From Flammeovirga kamogawensis (lineage in GTDB: Bacteria > Bacteroidota > Bacteroidia > Cytophagales > Flammeovirgaceae), in assembly GCF_018736065.1 (NCBI RefSeq), contig NZ_CP076128.1, positions 3,325,501 through 3,389,500 on the forward strand: DNA of 64,000 nt. Direction: 5' to 3'. Below are positions 17,659-26,463 of this stretch, in pieces; position 1 is the stretch's first letter, and every line of letters begins with the position of its first letter. The notes beneath the pieces were generated by a model. That model was not told the origin of the DNA, did not search any database, and saw nothing but the letters and a program-made list of their open reading frames with translations. A program made the position numbers and the translations under genes.

Positions 17659-18213
17659 ATGGAAAAATCATTATTATCTACATTTTTAATTATTTCACTA
17701 TTTTCAACATTAACTTTTGCACAATCAAGAGAAATCTTAAATGACAAAAGTGAAGTTAAGGTTGAGGGAACTTCTTCTTTACACGATTGGCACTGTGATG
17801 TTGAATCAATTTCAGGTTCTGCAGATGTAAGTGTTGAAGGTGATAAAGTTACATCCGTAAATACATTAGATCTTACTTTTGTTGTAAAAAGCTTAAAGTC
17901 AGGTAAAGGATCTATGGATAAGAATGTTTACGCAGCCTTAAAAGAAAAAAGCAATCCTAATATTACGTTTAAATCATCAAAAGCAACAATTGATGCAAAT
18001 GGAGTTGTTTCAGCTGAAGGTCAATTGACAATTGCTGGAGCCACTAAAAACGTTACTTTAACAGCTCAATCATCGGTAAATTCTGGTGTAGTGTCTTTTG
18101 CAGGTAAAACAACTTTCAAAATGACAGAGTATTCAGTAGAGCCACCAACTGCTATGTTTGGTACTATTACTACTGGAGATGAGGTAACGATCGTTTATAA
18201 CGTATCTATCTAA
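17659..18213 (+). CDS. YceI-family periplasmic lipid-binding protein
   Basis: 184 aa with a signal peptide (cut after LTFAQ, residue 22). The rest is the YceI lipocalin-like beta barrel that binds polyisoprenoid or amphipathic lipids. Typical segments are the start VEGTSSLHDWHC, the LKSGKGSMDKNVYAALK helix and the PPTAMFGTITTGDEVTI end. It precedes the porin-like gene by 126 nt in the same direction, a pairing that may reflect shared regulation. Ligand unknown. Confidence 0.92.
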   Translation: MEKSLLSTFLIISLFSTLTFAQSREILNDKSEVKVEGTSSLHDWHCDVESISGSADVSVEGDKVTSVNTLDLTFVVKSLKSGKGSMDKNVYAALKEKSNPNITFKSSKATIDANGVVSAEGQLTIAGATKNVTLTAQSSVNSGVVSFAGKTTFKMTEYSVEPPTAMFGTITTGDEVTIVYNVSI

Positions 18214-18339
18214 ATTAAATAAAATTTATCTACATTAATATAAGTTTATTTGTTCTAGTTATGTGTAATTCAGAATAATAATTTACTTATCCTATCTACT
18301 TAATTAATTCCGATTTAATTGGAATAACTTTTATCAAAC

Positions 18340-19689
18340 ATGAATAATCTTTACAAATTTACTGGAGTAATTGCATTACTTCTAACAATGTTTGCAGGTA
18401 ATGTATCTGCACAAAGTACACTATTCAACAGAGATCTTCAATACTTCAGATACAACGACCAAAGAGGTCTTAATGTATTCGAAACAACTAAATCTGACAC
18501 AGTTGGTTTTGATGGTGTTAAAGTACGTGTTGGTGGTGATTTCGCTTTACAAATGCAAGGTTTACAACATAGTAACACTATGGGTAACCTTCAAGACATT
18601 CACACGAATGTTAACCTTCCAACAGCAAACTTGAGAATCGATGCTCAATTAGCAGATGGTGTTAGAGTAAACTTATTAACTTACTTATCTTCGAGACATC
18701 ATAACGATACTTGGGTAATGGGTGGTTATTTACAAGTTGACAACTTAAACTTCTTAAACTTGAACTCTCAATTAGCTGATGATATCATGGATATCGTTAC
18801 TATTAAAGTAGGTCAAATGGAAGTAAACTATGGTGATCAGCACTTCCGTCGTACAGACAATGCTTACACAATGGGTAATGCTTTTATTGGTAACACAATT
18901 ATGGATGCATTTGCTACTGAAATGGCAATGGAAGTTTACGCTCAGAAAAATGGTTTCATTGGTATGTTTGGTTTATCTAACGGAGCATTAAACCAAGGTG
19001 TAACTCACACAGGTAACTGGTCTGTTTATGGTAAAGTTGGTTATGATAAGCAAGTAAACGATGATTTAAGAGTTCGTTTAACAGGTTCTTACTACCATAA
19101 CTCTAATTTAGATAACTCTAATATCTATGCAGGTGATAGAGCTGGTTCTAGATTCTACAATGTGATGGTTCCTACTGGAGATGATTTCAGATCAGGTCGT
19201 GCTAACCCTAACTTCACAAATAACATTGATGCGGTTATGTTGAACTCTTTTGTTAAGTTCCGCGGTTTAGAATTCTTCGGTACTTATGAGAACTCTCAAG
19301 GTTTATCAAAAGGTGAAGCTATGGAAAACAATCCAGAGATGAGCAACAGAACTTGGGAGCAATTAGCAGGTGAATTGATTTACCGTTTTGGTAACCAAGA
19401 ACAATTTAATGTAGGTGCTCGTTACAATACAGCTTGGGGTACTAATGCTGCTGAAGCAGGTGCTTTCGAAGATGGTACTGCATGGAGTATTGGACAACAA
19501 GATGTTCGTCAAAATCGTTACGAGCTTTCTGCTGGTTGGTTCATGACTAAGAATGTATCTTTAAAAGGTTCATACATCAAACAAACGTATGATGATTATG
19601 ATAACTACTTAGGTACTGGTTCTACTAATGCTAACTTCGCAGGTGGTCAGTTTGATGGTTTCATGTTAGAGGCTGCTATTAGCTTCTAA
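18340..19689 (+). CDS. Porin-like outer-membrane beta-barrel protein
   Basis: 449 aa. A signal peptide ends at VSAQ (residue 25). The remainder alternates short amphipathic strands rich in Gly, Asn and aromatic residues and ends in Phe (AAISF), as expected for a beta barrel. Segments such as VTIKVGQMEVNYGDQHFRR and NLRIDAQLADGVRVNLLTY resemble Bacteroidota porin-like families. Codon use favours C-ending Asn, Tyr, Phe and Thr codons more than neighbouring genes, a sign of high expression. Substrate unknown. A strong terminator follows. Confidence 0.75.
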   Translation: MNNLYKFTGVIALLLTMFAGNVSAQSTLFNRDLQYFRYNDQRGLNVFETTKSDTVGFDGVKVRVGGDFALQMQGLQHSNTMGNLQDIHTNVNLPTANLRIDAQLADGVRVNLLTYLSSRHHNDTWVMGGYLQVDNLNFLNLNSQLADDIMDIVTIKVGQMEVNYGDQHFRRTDNAYTMGNAFIGNTIMDAFATEMAMEVYAQKNGFIGMFGLSNGALNQGVTHTGNWSVYGKVGYDKQVNDDLRVRLTGSYYHNSNLDNSNIYAGDRAGSRFYNVMVPTGDDFRSGRANPNFTNNIDAVMLNSFVKFRGLEFFGTYENSQGLSKGEAMENNPEMSNRTWEQLAGELIYRFGNQEQFNVGARYNTAWGTNAAEAGAFEDGTAWSIGQQDVRQNRYELSAGWFMTKNVSLKGSYIKQTYDDYDNYLGTGSTNANFAGGQFDGFMLEAAISF

Positions 19690-19713
19690 TTAGAAATTAA
19701 GATATATACAATT

Positions 19714-19752
19714 AAGAGGTCATTTCCTACGGGAAGTGACCTCTTTCTTTTT
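19714..19752 (+). terminator. Intrinsic terminator of the porin-like gene
   Basis: AAGAGGTCATTTCC (19714-19727) pairs with GGAAGTGACCTCTT with one wobble, loop TACG, followed by TTCTTTTT. Confidence 0.85.
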
Positions 19753-19757
19753 AGTTA

Positions 19758-20270
19758 CTATTCTGAATATGCTCCAGAAGAATAAGTTAATTCATAACTA
19801 TGTGTGTAAATTTCGAATACAATTCCAAATGGATCTTCAACATAAACCATTTTATAAGGTTTTGAATCTGGATAATATTCACGGATTGGCATTCTTTGTT
19901 TACCACCTGCAGCAACAATTTTTTCTGTCAATTCTTCAATGTTAGGGTCTTGAACACAGAAATGAAATAAACCTGTATTAAAAGGATCAAATTTTGGTTT
20001 TTCAGCCTTGGTCGTAGGGAAAGAAAACAGCTCAACACCTATTCCATCTGATGTAGATAAGTGAGCAATTTTAAATGTTCCCCATCCTTTACCGAATACA
20101 TCTATACACATTTGACCTATAGCGGTATCACTTTCCTCAGTAACATCAGAAGGAGGCATAATTACATACCATCCCATAATTTCAGAATAGAATTTTACTG
20201 CTTTCTCAATATCTGGTACAGTAATACCGATATGAGAAAATGATCTTGGATAACTTCCTGTTTTATTCAT
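19758..20270 (-). CDS. VOC-family (glyoxalase/dioxygenase fold) protein
   Basis: 170-aa cytoplasmic protein with two beta-alpha-beta-beta-beta modules of the vicinal-oxygen-chelate fold. Candidate metal ligands are the His in FSHIGITV (module 1), Glu in GVELFSF, His in GLFHFCVQD and Glu in IVFEIYTH (module 2). Members act as lactoylglutathione lyases, dioxygenases, epimerases or antibiotic-binding proteins; the substrate is not predictable here. It is divergent from an HxlR regulator with a good promoter between them, which suggests induction by a reactive or toxic compound. Confidence 0.88.
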   Translation of the reverse strand: MNKTGSYPRSFSHIGITVPDIEKAVKFYSEIMGWYVIMPPSDVTEESDTAIGQMCIDVFGKGWGTFKIAHLSTSDGIGVELFSFPTTKAEKPKFDPFNTGLFHFCVQDPNIEELTEKIVAAGGKQRMPIREYYPDSKPYKMVYVEDPFGIVFEIYTHSYELTYSSGAYSE

Positions 20271-20295
20271 ATTATTTTCTTGATTATCTTTAATA

Positions 20296-20326
20296 CAAAA
20301 TTAAATATAAGTATACTGTTAATCAA
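20296..20326 (-). promoter_or_regulatory. VOC-gene promoter with an internal palindrome (candidate HxlR operator)
   Basis: Read on the minus strand: TTG (20326-20324), a 20-nt spacer and TAATTTTG (20303-20296), a full match to the Bacteroidota promoter. The perfect 8-bp palindrome AGTATACT (20310-20317) sits inside the spacer, where a bound repressor would block polymerase. Confidence 0.55.
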
Positions 20327-20395
20327 TACCTTACAAAATAGTAGGGTAGTTACCAAAAGGTGTGAATTACTGAGTATTAGACAAATAAAAATAAG

Positions 20396-20716
20396 ATGAT
20401 TGATAAAAAATATGAATGCTCTCTCCGTTTAACAATGGATTTGATAGGAAATAAGTGGAAACCGCTAGTTTTATTTCATTTGTTGGAGGGAGGTATGCGT
20501 TCTGGTGAACTTCAAAAAACAATTCCTGAGGTCTCAAACAAAATGTTTACCCAAACAGTAAGGGAATTAGAGGATGATAACTTAGTAAAAAGAACAGTGT
20601 ATGCAGAAGTGCCCCCAAAAGTAGTTTATGAGTTGACAGACCTAGGTAGATCATTAGAAGGAATACTTACATCAATGGATTTATGGGGAAAAGAATTAAT
20701 AGAAAAACTATCTTAA
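20396..20716 (+). CDS. HxlR-family winged-helix regulator
   Basis: 106-aa DNA-binding protein of the HxlR (HTH MarR-like) family, usually a dimeric sensor of reactive electrophiles or oxidants. Typical segments: ECSLRLTMDLIGNKWKPLVLFHLL, MRSGELQKTIPEVSNKMFTQTVRELEDDNLV (recognition helix) and the wing VPPKVVYELTDLG. Cys8 occupies the conserved N-terminal cysteine position that is redox-active in several members. It is divergent from the VOC gene, its most likely target. Confidence 0.92.
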   Translation: MIDKKYECSLRLTMDLIGNKWKPLVLFHLLEGGMRSGELQKTIPEVSNKMFTQTVRELEDDNLVKRTVYAEVPPKVVYELTDLGRSLEGILTSMDLWGKELIEKLS

Positions 20717-20757
20717 AATAGTGGTTATTTTTATAGCAGAGGATAGATAAATTGAAC

Positions 20758-20796
20758 ATAAAAAAAGAAGGCTAGTTTTAAAAAAACTAGCCTTCT
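20758..20796 (-). terminator. Strong minus-strand intrinsic terminator
   Basis: AGAAGGCTAGTTTT (20766-20779) / AAAACTAGCCTTCT (20783-20796), a perfect 14-bp stem with a 3-nt loop. The uninterrupted A run to its left is a U tail only for minus-strand transcription. It therefore ends a transcript that starts to the right, where only the 37-codon frame below is present. Confidence 0.85.
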
Positions 20797-20900
20797 CCAA
20801 GCTCTCTCTTCAATCTATTCATCTGACTTCTATGCTGCTTAACATAGTTACTCTTTAAATGACTTGTTTTACTACTAGAGTAGTTCAACATTGTTGTCAT
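20787..20900 (-). CDS. Possible small basic protein (37 aa)
   Basis: An ATG at 20898-20900 opens 37 codons ending in TAG at 20787-20789, inside the stem of the strong terminator. The peptide begins MTTMLNYSSSKTSHLKSNYV and ends HRSQMNRLKRELGEG; it is basic and helix-prone, with a likely amphipathic end. No family is recognised. It accounts for an otherwise unexplained minus-strand terminator in the 457-nt gap after the HxlR gene. It may instead be a small RNA. I see nothing further in 20901-21173 beyond AT-rich promoter DNA. Confidence 0.45.
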   Translation of the reverse strand: MTTMLNYSSSKTSHLKSNYVKQHRSQMNRLKRELGEG

Positions 20901-21173
20901 TAATTTCTTTCGACAATACAAACATCAAGTTTTTTTGAGATGAAATGAAGGTATTTATGCTTTTTAATGTTATAAGCCTCAGTTTACCATTATTTTAAGA
21001 GTTATATCAAAAAATTATTTAAAATTTATTATGCTGTTACCTTTTTGATTCCATTTTATAACGATCATTTTAAATACATCTTATAAAAATTAAATTTTTA
21101 GATTGTAGTAGTAAATGTTATTAACTCTGATTAACATTTATTAAATTGCAACACGACTAACTGAAATAATACT

Positions 21174-22697
21174 ATGAAACTTCAAAATGTTGCCTTATAT
21201 ATATTGTTTTTAACCGGATTTATCTCTTGTATAGCATTAGAAGATGATTTTAGTCCGTCTATATCTTCAGATTCATTTCTGAATGAGACCTATTATTATA
21301 AAGACTCTTTTCAGTTGAATATTACGTTTACTGATAATGTGTTAATTGAGGAAGCTCAGGTAACAATTGGTAAAGTAGATCCTTCTTTAGATTCTACAGC
21401 TTTAGAATTTACCTTCGATTCAGTCTTCACTACTCAAGCGAGGTTATTAATATTAGACTCTGCAATTATGATCCCGGCTTATGTTTCAACGGGTGAGTAT
21501 TTCTTAGCTTTAAGAAATACAGATACAGGAGGAAATATTATAGCAGATACTACTTACTTTATGGTTGGTACAGATACTTTGTCACCTTCATTAAGTGATT
21601 TTACTGTGATGTCTGCCATTGAAGGAAATCAAGAAAATACAGCATATTGTAGAGGAGAATATTTGTCATTAAGTGGTTTAATTTCTGATAATATTGGAAT
21701 TAATAAAATTGGAGTGCAAATAGGAACATCTTCACCAAGGTATTTTCTAGCTAAAGGAGAGAACTTATCATTAGAATCTATTGTAGAAAATCAGATATTT
21801 ATTTCTGATAGTTTAGCAAATGGTGTTTACGATCTTACAATATCTATGGAAGATGTTTTTGGGAATGTAAAAACAGAAGTTCAATCTATTAATATTAACT
21901 GCGATGATGTTCCAGCACAATTTGTTTCTTATGCCGAATCAAATGGAATAGAAATTCCTTCGGACAGAGTTGTATTAATGTTTCCTGGAGAAAACTTTAG
22001 CCTTTCAAGCCTTATTTTTGAAGATGAGGGCGGATTAGATTCTATGCGTTTAGAAGTATCATATATTGGTGTTCCAGCTACAGCAGGTAGTACAGGAACT
22101 GTTGTAGAAGACCCTGTAGTTGAGTTAGCATTAAATGGAGCTACATCAGTAGATCTTGCTACTCTAACAACGTTTAATTTTGGTTTTAATCAGACTGGTG
22201 TAGATGCAGGAGAAACGATATTTGTGAATGTTAAAGTTAAGGATCAAGAACAAACATGGGACAATGCTTCCTTCTTTAGGTTCTCTTTAGTAGCAAGAGA
22301 AGATTTGGCACCATCAATTAATATTACAGATTTAATTTTTAACGAGTCGAAAGAGTATATTCCAGAAAATACTGTTCAGGAGTTAACGCTAACAGAAGAT
22401 TTAAATATCAGTATAGAAGGTAAAGTAGACGAAAATGTAGGTTTATCATCTATTACATATACTTTCACAGATGATTACGGGTATAATGATCCAATGACAT
22501 CTACATTTACAAATTTCACAACCTATCCAGTAGATTTAGGAGTGATGTTCGGAGATGTAAGTTTTCCTATACGTGAATTATTAGACCATGAAGGCGTATT
22601 GGTATATACATTAGAAATAGTAGCTACAGATATAAAGGGACAAGTAGATACAGTAACTTATAACTTTAGCGTAGATTATACTCAAGCGGGTAGGTAA
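21174..22697 (+). CDS. Lipoprotein with DUF4625/Ig-like repeats
   Basis: 507 aa with a lipoprotein signal (MKLQNVALYILFLTGFISC). It contains about four beta-rich repeats of roughly 110 residues resembling DUF4625 or Ig-like modules. Each has a 'D-N-x-x-[LI]' opening (FTDNVLIEEA, ISDNIGINKIG, DEGGLDSM, VDENVGLSSI) and an ending such as D-x-x-GN (MEDVFGNVKTE, ATDIKGQVDTVTYNF). This suggests a surface-exposed adhesive or glycan-binding role, which is inferred. It stands alone, converging on the LytTR regulator gene. Confidence 0.75.
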   Translation: MKLQNVALYILFLTGFISCIALEDDFSPSISSDSFLNETYYYKDSFQLNITFTDNVLIEEAQVTIGKVDPSLDSTALEFTFDSVFTTQARLLILDSAIMIPAYVSTGEYFLALRNTDTGGNIIADTTYFMVGTDTLSPSLSDFTVMSAIEGNQENTAYCRGEYLSLSGLISDNIGINKIGVQIGTSSPRYFLAKGENLSLESIVENQIFISDSLANGVYDLTISMEDVFGNVKTEVQSININCDDVPAQFVSYAESNGIEIPSDRVVLMFPGENFSLSSLIFEDEGGLDSMRLEVSYIGVPATAGSTGTVVEDPVVELALNGATSVDLATLTTFNFGFNQTGVDAGETIFVNVKVKDQEQTWDNASFFRFSLVAREDLAPSINITDLIFNESKEYIPENTVQELTLTEDLNISIEGKVDENVGLSSITYTFTDDYGYNDPMTSTFTNFTTYPVDLGVMFGDVSFPIRELLDHEGVLVYTLEIVATDIKGQVDTVTYNFSVDYTQAGR

Positions 22698-22735
22698 TTA
22701 GAAAAGCCTATTTAGTTTTTATGATATATAAAGAG

Positions 22736-22782
22736 ATTTCCTCTCAAGATTGACTATAAAAAGTTCAATTTTGAGAGGAAAT
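22736..22782. terminator. 18-bp hairpin overlapping the 3' end of the LytTR gene
   Basis: ATTTCCTCTCAAGATTGA (22736-22753) pairs with TCAATTTTGAGAGGAAAT (22765-22782) with one wobble. The right arm encodes the last codons of the minus-strand regulator. It sits between two converging genes and probably terminates both, though T runs are short. Confidence 0.6.
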
Positions 22783-23455
22783 TACTTTTATAAGAGTTTC
22801 CGATTGGAATACTTTTCTGAGGCATTACAATTTGCATATCCTCAATCGTATTGATTTTATCAAGGTTAGCGATATAAGAGCGGTGTACTCTCACAAAATT
22901 TTCAGGAAATTTCTTTTCTAACGCTTTCATTGTGGAATGCACAATATATTTTTTATCCTTTGTATTAATCAGCATATAATCTGATAGAGCTTCAACAAAA
23001 AAGATTTCACTAAGAGAAAGTTTTACAATTTTATTGTCAGCCTTAACATAAAGGATATCATCGCTGCTATTTTCAACTAATTTCTGATCACTATCTTCTA
23101 TTGATAATTTAGCTTTTTCAACTGCCTTAAGAAATCGAGGATAGGTAATAGGTTTAATCAAATAGTCTGTGAGATTGTATTCATACGCTTCAGCCCCAAA
23201 ATCTCTTCTTCCAGTAATTAAAATAACCTCAGGGAGTTTTTCTAGTGATTGTACTAGCTCAATTCCTGTCATTTGAGGCATTTCTATATCTAAGAAGAGA
23301 AGATCAACGGGAGTATTTTTTAGCACGTCATATGCAGATACGGCATTATCAAACTCACCGCTAAGTTCTAAACCTTCGGTGCGCTTAATAAAGTCACGTA
23401 CTACCATACGAGATACTTCTTCGTCATCAACTATAAGACATTTCAGATTGGTCAT
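22754..23455 (-). CDS. LytTR-family response regulator (with ribE)
   Basis: 233 aa. Receiver domain 1-120 with acidic pocket CLIVDDEE, phospho-acceptor Asp in LLFLDIEMPQ, Thr/Ser in ILITG and Lys in YLIKPIT. The LytTR DNA-binding domain fills about 135-233 (ILYVKADNKIVKLSLSEI, FVRVHRSYIANLDKI). It starts one base after the ribE stop, so both are in one transcript. No sensor kinase is adjacent, so it is orphaned here. Target genes unknown. Confidence 0.93.
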   Translation of the reverse strand: MTNLKCLIVDDEEVSRMVVRDFIKRTEGLELSGEFDNAVSAYDVLKNTPVDLLFLDIEMPQMTGIELVQSLEKLPEVILITGRRDFGAEAYEYNLTDYLIKPITYPRFLKAVEKAKLSIEDSDQKLVENSSDDILYVKADNKIVKLSLSEIFFVEALSDYMLINTKDKKYIVHSTMKALEKKFPENFVRVHRSYIANLDKINTIEDMQIVMPQKSIPIGNSYKSNFLSKLNFL

Positions 23456-23456
23456 A

Positions 23457-24047
23457 TTATAGATCCAATGTTTTTAACTTTTGAATGTACTTACCTAATA
23501 TATCAAATTCTAAGTTAATTCTAGTGCCTTTTTCAATTTTATGAAAATTTGTGTGCTCAAAAGTATAAGGAATTATGGCTACACTAAATTGTCCTTTAGC
23601 ATCATCTACCACAGTTAAACTTGCACCATTTACACAAATAGAGCCTTTTTCTACAGTGAAATTTTTTGTTGAAGGATCATATTGGAAAGTAAATCTCCAG
23701 CTTCCTTGTTCATCAACAACGCTAATACATTCACCAATTTGGTCTACATGACCTTGAACAATATGTCCATCAAATCTACCATGAGAAGGCATGCTTCTTT
23801 CTAGGTTCACAATATCACCAATTTTCCAATCGCCAAGAGTAGTTTTTTGCAAAGTCTCATGTATTGCCACAACCTGATGTTTATTGTCTTCTATGTGTGT
23901 AACTGTTAGACAAACACCATTATGAGCAAGGCTTTGGTCAATTTTTAATTCTTTTGATAGGGGAGATTCAACAGTGAAAATTGTATTTTCTTTATCTTTT
24001 TGGATATCTACAATGTTACCAATTGCTTCGATTATTCCGGTGAACAT
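23457..24047 (-). CDS. ribE: Riboflavin synthase alpha chain
   Basis: Final enzyme of riboflavin synthesis: dismutation of two 6,7-dimethyl-8-ribityllumazine molecules into riboflavin and the pyrimidinedione. 196 aa with two lumazine-binding barrels. The N-terminal MFTGIIEAIG, the NGVCLTV motif of barrel 1 (43-49), GHIVQGHVD at the barrel junction (94-102) and VNGASLTV in barrel 2 are all conserved. No FMN riboswitch-like structure is evident upstream. The other rib genes are not in this window. Confidence 0.97.
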   Translation of the reverse strand: MFTGIIEAIGNIVDIQKDKENTIFTVESPLSKELKIDQSLAHNGVCLTVTHIEDNKHQVVAIHETLQKTTLGDWKIGDIVNLERSMPSHGRFDGHIVQGHVDQIGECISVVDEQGSWRFTFQYDPSTKNFTVEKGSICVNGASLTVVDDAKGQFSVAIIPYTFEHTNFHKIEKGTRINLEFDILGKYIQKLKTLDL

Positions 24048-24265
24048 ATATTATGATGGTTTAATTATTATTACGACACAATTTAGTCATTTTTAATAAT
24101 AGAACTTTTAATTTTGATTTGTTATTCATTAAAGAATTAGAAAAATAGTTTTCTAATAGTTAACTTCTTAAGTAGTCTACATTAAATTCTACTGTATTTA
24201 AAAGTGCTTTTTATTAACTACTTATTTGATTTTCTATTCATTTACTAAGACCATATTTAAATCTT

Positions 24266-25666
24266 ATGACTGTCACGAATATTGATCAGCGCTATGAAAT
24301 TGTAAAAGACTTAATTGATACTGAAGACTGGAATGCATTAAAAGATGTAATTGGAAAACTACCTACAATTGAAATTGTAGAGATCTTAGAAAAGTTAGAA
24401 GAACAGGATCTACTTTTAGTTTTTGAATTATTCTCTAAAAAAGAAAAAGCTCAAATTTTTGGAGAATTTTCTCGTGATCTGCAATATCAAATTTTTAATA
24501 AATTAGATAAACGTGCTTTTTCTAAGGTTTTTGAAGATATGCGTTCTGATGAACGAGCCGATTTCTATCAAGAATTAACACTCGAAGAGCAAACCTCTCT
24601 ATTACCTTATTTAAATAAGCAAGTTCGTAGTAATGTTGTAGAATTAAGTGCTTATGATTCTGACTCTGCAGGAGGAATTATGACCACAGATTTTGCTACA
24701 GTTAGAGTGTGGATGACTGTTAGGGAAGCAGTTGATAAAATCAAAATTGATTCACCAGGTAAAAAAATGATTTACTATGTATATGTAGTAGATGATGAAA
24801 AAGTATTGCTTGGTTTTATTACTTTAAAAGATCTGATATTAGCCGATCTGTCTGATAAAATAGCAGATCTTCTTCATGTAGATTATGTAGCGGCCAAAGT
24901 AAATGATGATAGAGAACAAGCTGCAAGGATGATTGAAAAATATGACTTAGTAGCTTTACCCATATTAAATGATGACCATAAACTTGTAGGTATTGTTAGG
25001 CATGATGACGCTATTGAAGTAATTGTTGCCGAACAGACTGAGGATATGGAAAAAATGATGGGTATAACCTCTTCTAATGATGAAGATGATGATGAGGGGT
25101 ATATGGATATATCTGTTTTTAGACATTTTAAAAAGAGGGTAGTTTGGTTAGTATCTTTGGCTGTTGTTGGAATGATATCTGGGTTAATTTTACATCATTT
25201 TGAAGCAGCTTTAGATCAGATGGTAATTTTAGCTTTATACATGCCAATGTTGGCAGATACAGGAGGAAATGCAGGTAGTCAAGCAAGTACTGTAATTATT
25301 CGAGCCTTGTCTTTAGGGGAAGTAACCGTGAAAGATTGGTGGACAATCACTTTTAAAGAAATGAGAATATCTATTCTTCTCGCTATATGTTTATCATCTA
25401 TTGCTTTTATAAAAGTATCGTTATTATCTTTTGATACTTTACTACCTGGAACATTAACCTTATCATATGTTGCTTTTATTATTTCATTGGCATTAGCCTT
25501 ACAAGTCGTATCATCTACAATAATAGGAGCTGGTTTACCTATAATTGTTAGGAAATTTAATGGAGACCCTGCAGTAGTGGCAAGTCCTGCAATTACTACA
25601 ATAGTAGATATTACAGGACTATTAATTTATTTTAGCCTTGCAACAGCATTTTTACTTCAGGTTTAA
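24266..25666 (+). CDS. mgtE: Magnesium transporter MgtE
   Basis: Mg2+ channel of the inner membrane, 466 aa. An N-terminal helical MgtE_N domain (about 1-130, with DLQYQIFNKLDKR and SAYDSDSAGGIMT) is followed by two CBS domains (about 140-265) that sense cytoplasmic Mg2+. An acidic linker (SSNDEDDDEG) leads to five membrane helices containing PMLADTGGNAGSQAS, the pore signature. Its last 15 bp overlap the 3' end of the opposing acetyltransferase gene. Confidence 0.96.
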   Translation: MTVTNIDQRYEIVKDLIDTEDWNALKDVIGKLPTIEIVEILEKLEEQDLLLVFELFSKKEKAQIFGEFSRDLQYQIFNKLDKRAFSKVFEDMRSDERADFYQELTLEEQTSLLPYLNKQVRSNVVELSAYDSDSAGGIMTTDFATVRVWMTVREAVDKIKIDSPGKKMIYYVYVVDDEKVLLGFITLKDLILADLSDKIADLLHVDYVAAKVNDDREQAARMIEKYDLVALPILNDDHKLVGIVRHDDAIEVIVAEQTEDMEKMMGITSSNDEDDDEGYMDISVFRHFKKRVVWLVSLAVVGMISGLILHHFEAALDQMVILALYMPMLADTGGNAGSQASTVIIRALSLGEVTVKDWWTITFKEMRISILLAICLSSIAFIKVSLLSFDTLLPGTLTLSYVAFIISLALALQVVSSTIIGAGLPIIVRKFNGDPAVVASPAITTIVDITGLLIYFSLATAFLLQV

Positions 25667-26293
25667 AACTGTGGCACTACAATATTCTTCCATTTTTGTA
25701 AAGAACTTTCCCATATGAATACCATCCAATAAAGCATGATGAGCCTGCACTGATATAGGAAGCATTGTTTTATTTTCTTGTTTGAAAATTTTTCCGAATG
25801 CAACACTAGGAATTCCATTGTCTAATTTTTTTCCTCTATTTGGGTTTTGTACACTTGTAAATTGAATCCATGGTACTGTAGTACAGTGAATAATTGGGTA
25901 ATCATTTTCTTTGTATTCAAAGGGTTCACCATCAAGAATTTTTTGAATTGCAGCTTTGCCTACTTTAGAAAATTCCTCAAAGTCTTTAAACCAATCAAGA
26001 TATACGAAAGAGAACGTTTCGTCTTTTTTTAAAATAGTAGTTCCACCATATACAGTATCAAATGAATATATTTTTTCGTCAATAATTCGAATCTTAAATT
26101 CATCTATTTCATTCATCACTTTAAGCATAAAATAATGATATAATAAGTGTAATGATGCTGTATGGTTTTCTTTATATTTCATTAATCCATCAATACAAAC
26201 ATTCGCAGTAACAGAAAAATTAGGATTTTCAAAGGAATTAAAATAAAGAAATTGTTCTTTTCTTTTCCATTTATCTAATGTCAATTCTTTCAT
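25652..26293 (-). CDS. Chloramphenicol acetyltransferase-like enzyme
   Basis: 213 aa, the length of CatA-type trimeric acetyltransferases that use acetyl-CoA. The active-site signature HHALLDGIHMGKFF contains catalytic His186 and structural Asp190 in the HxxxDG motif. PWIQFTS (141-147) aligns with the conserved PWISFTS, and FSFVYLDWFKDFEEF with the substrate-side strand. It could acetylate chloramphenicol, or it may be a chromosomal xenobiotic acetyltransferase with another natural substrate. Base composition matches its neighbours, so there is no sign of recent transfer. Confidence 0.88.
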   Translation of the reverse strand: MKELTLDKWKRKEQFLYFNSFENPNFSVTANVCIDGLMKYKENHTASLHLLYHYFMLKVMNEIDEFKIRIIDEKIYSFDTVYGGTTILKKDETFSFVYLDWFKDFEEFSKVGKAAIQKILDGEPFEYKENDYPIIHCTTVPWIQFTSVQNPNRGKKLDNGIPSVAFGKIFKQENKTMLPISVQAHHALLDGIHMGKFFTKMEEYCSATVLNLK

Positions 26294-26463
26294 GTTTTAT
26301 GATAATTAGGTTCAATAAATTGTATAATAGGGTTATTTTGATGTATTAAAAGTCTTTTTTTGACTAATTTTTAACATTTTATAATAAAAACTATTACTAT
26401 CTAGATTCAACAATTAATTTCGTGGCTTGTACTAGAACTTCACCTTAATATTATTTTTCACTG

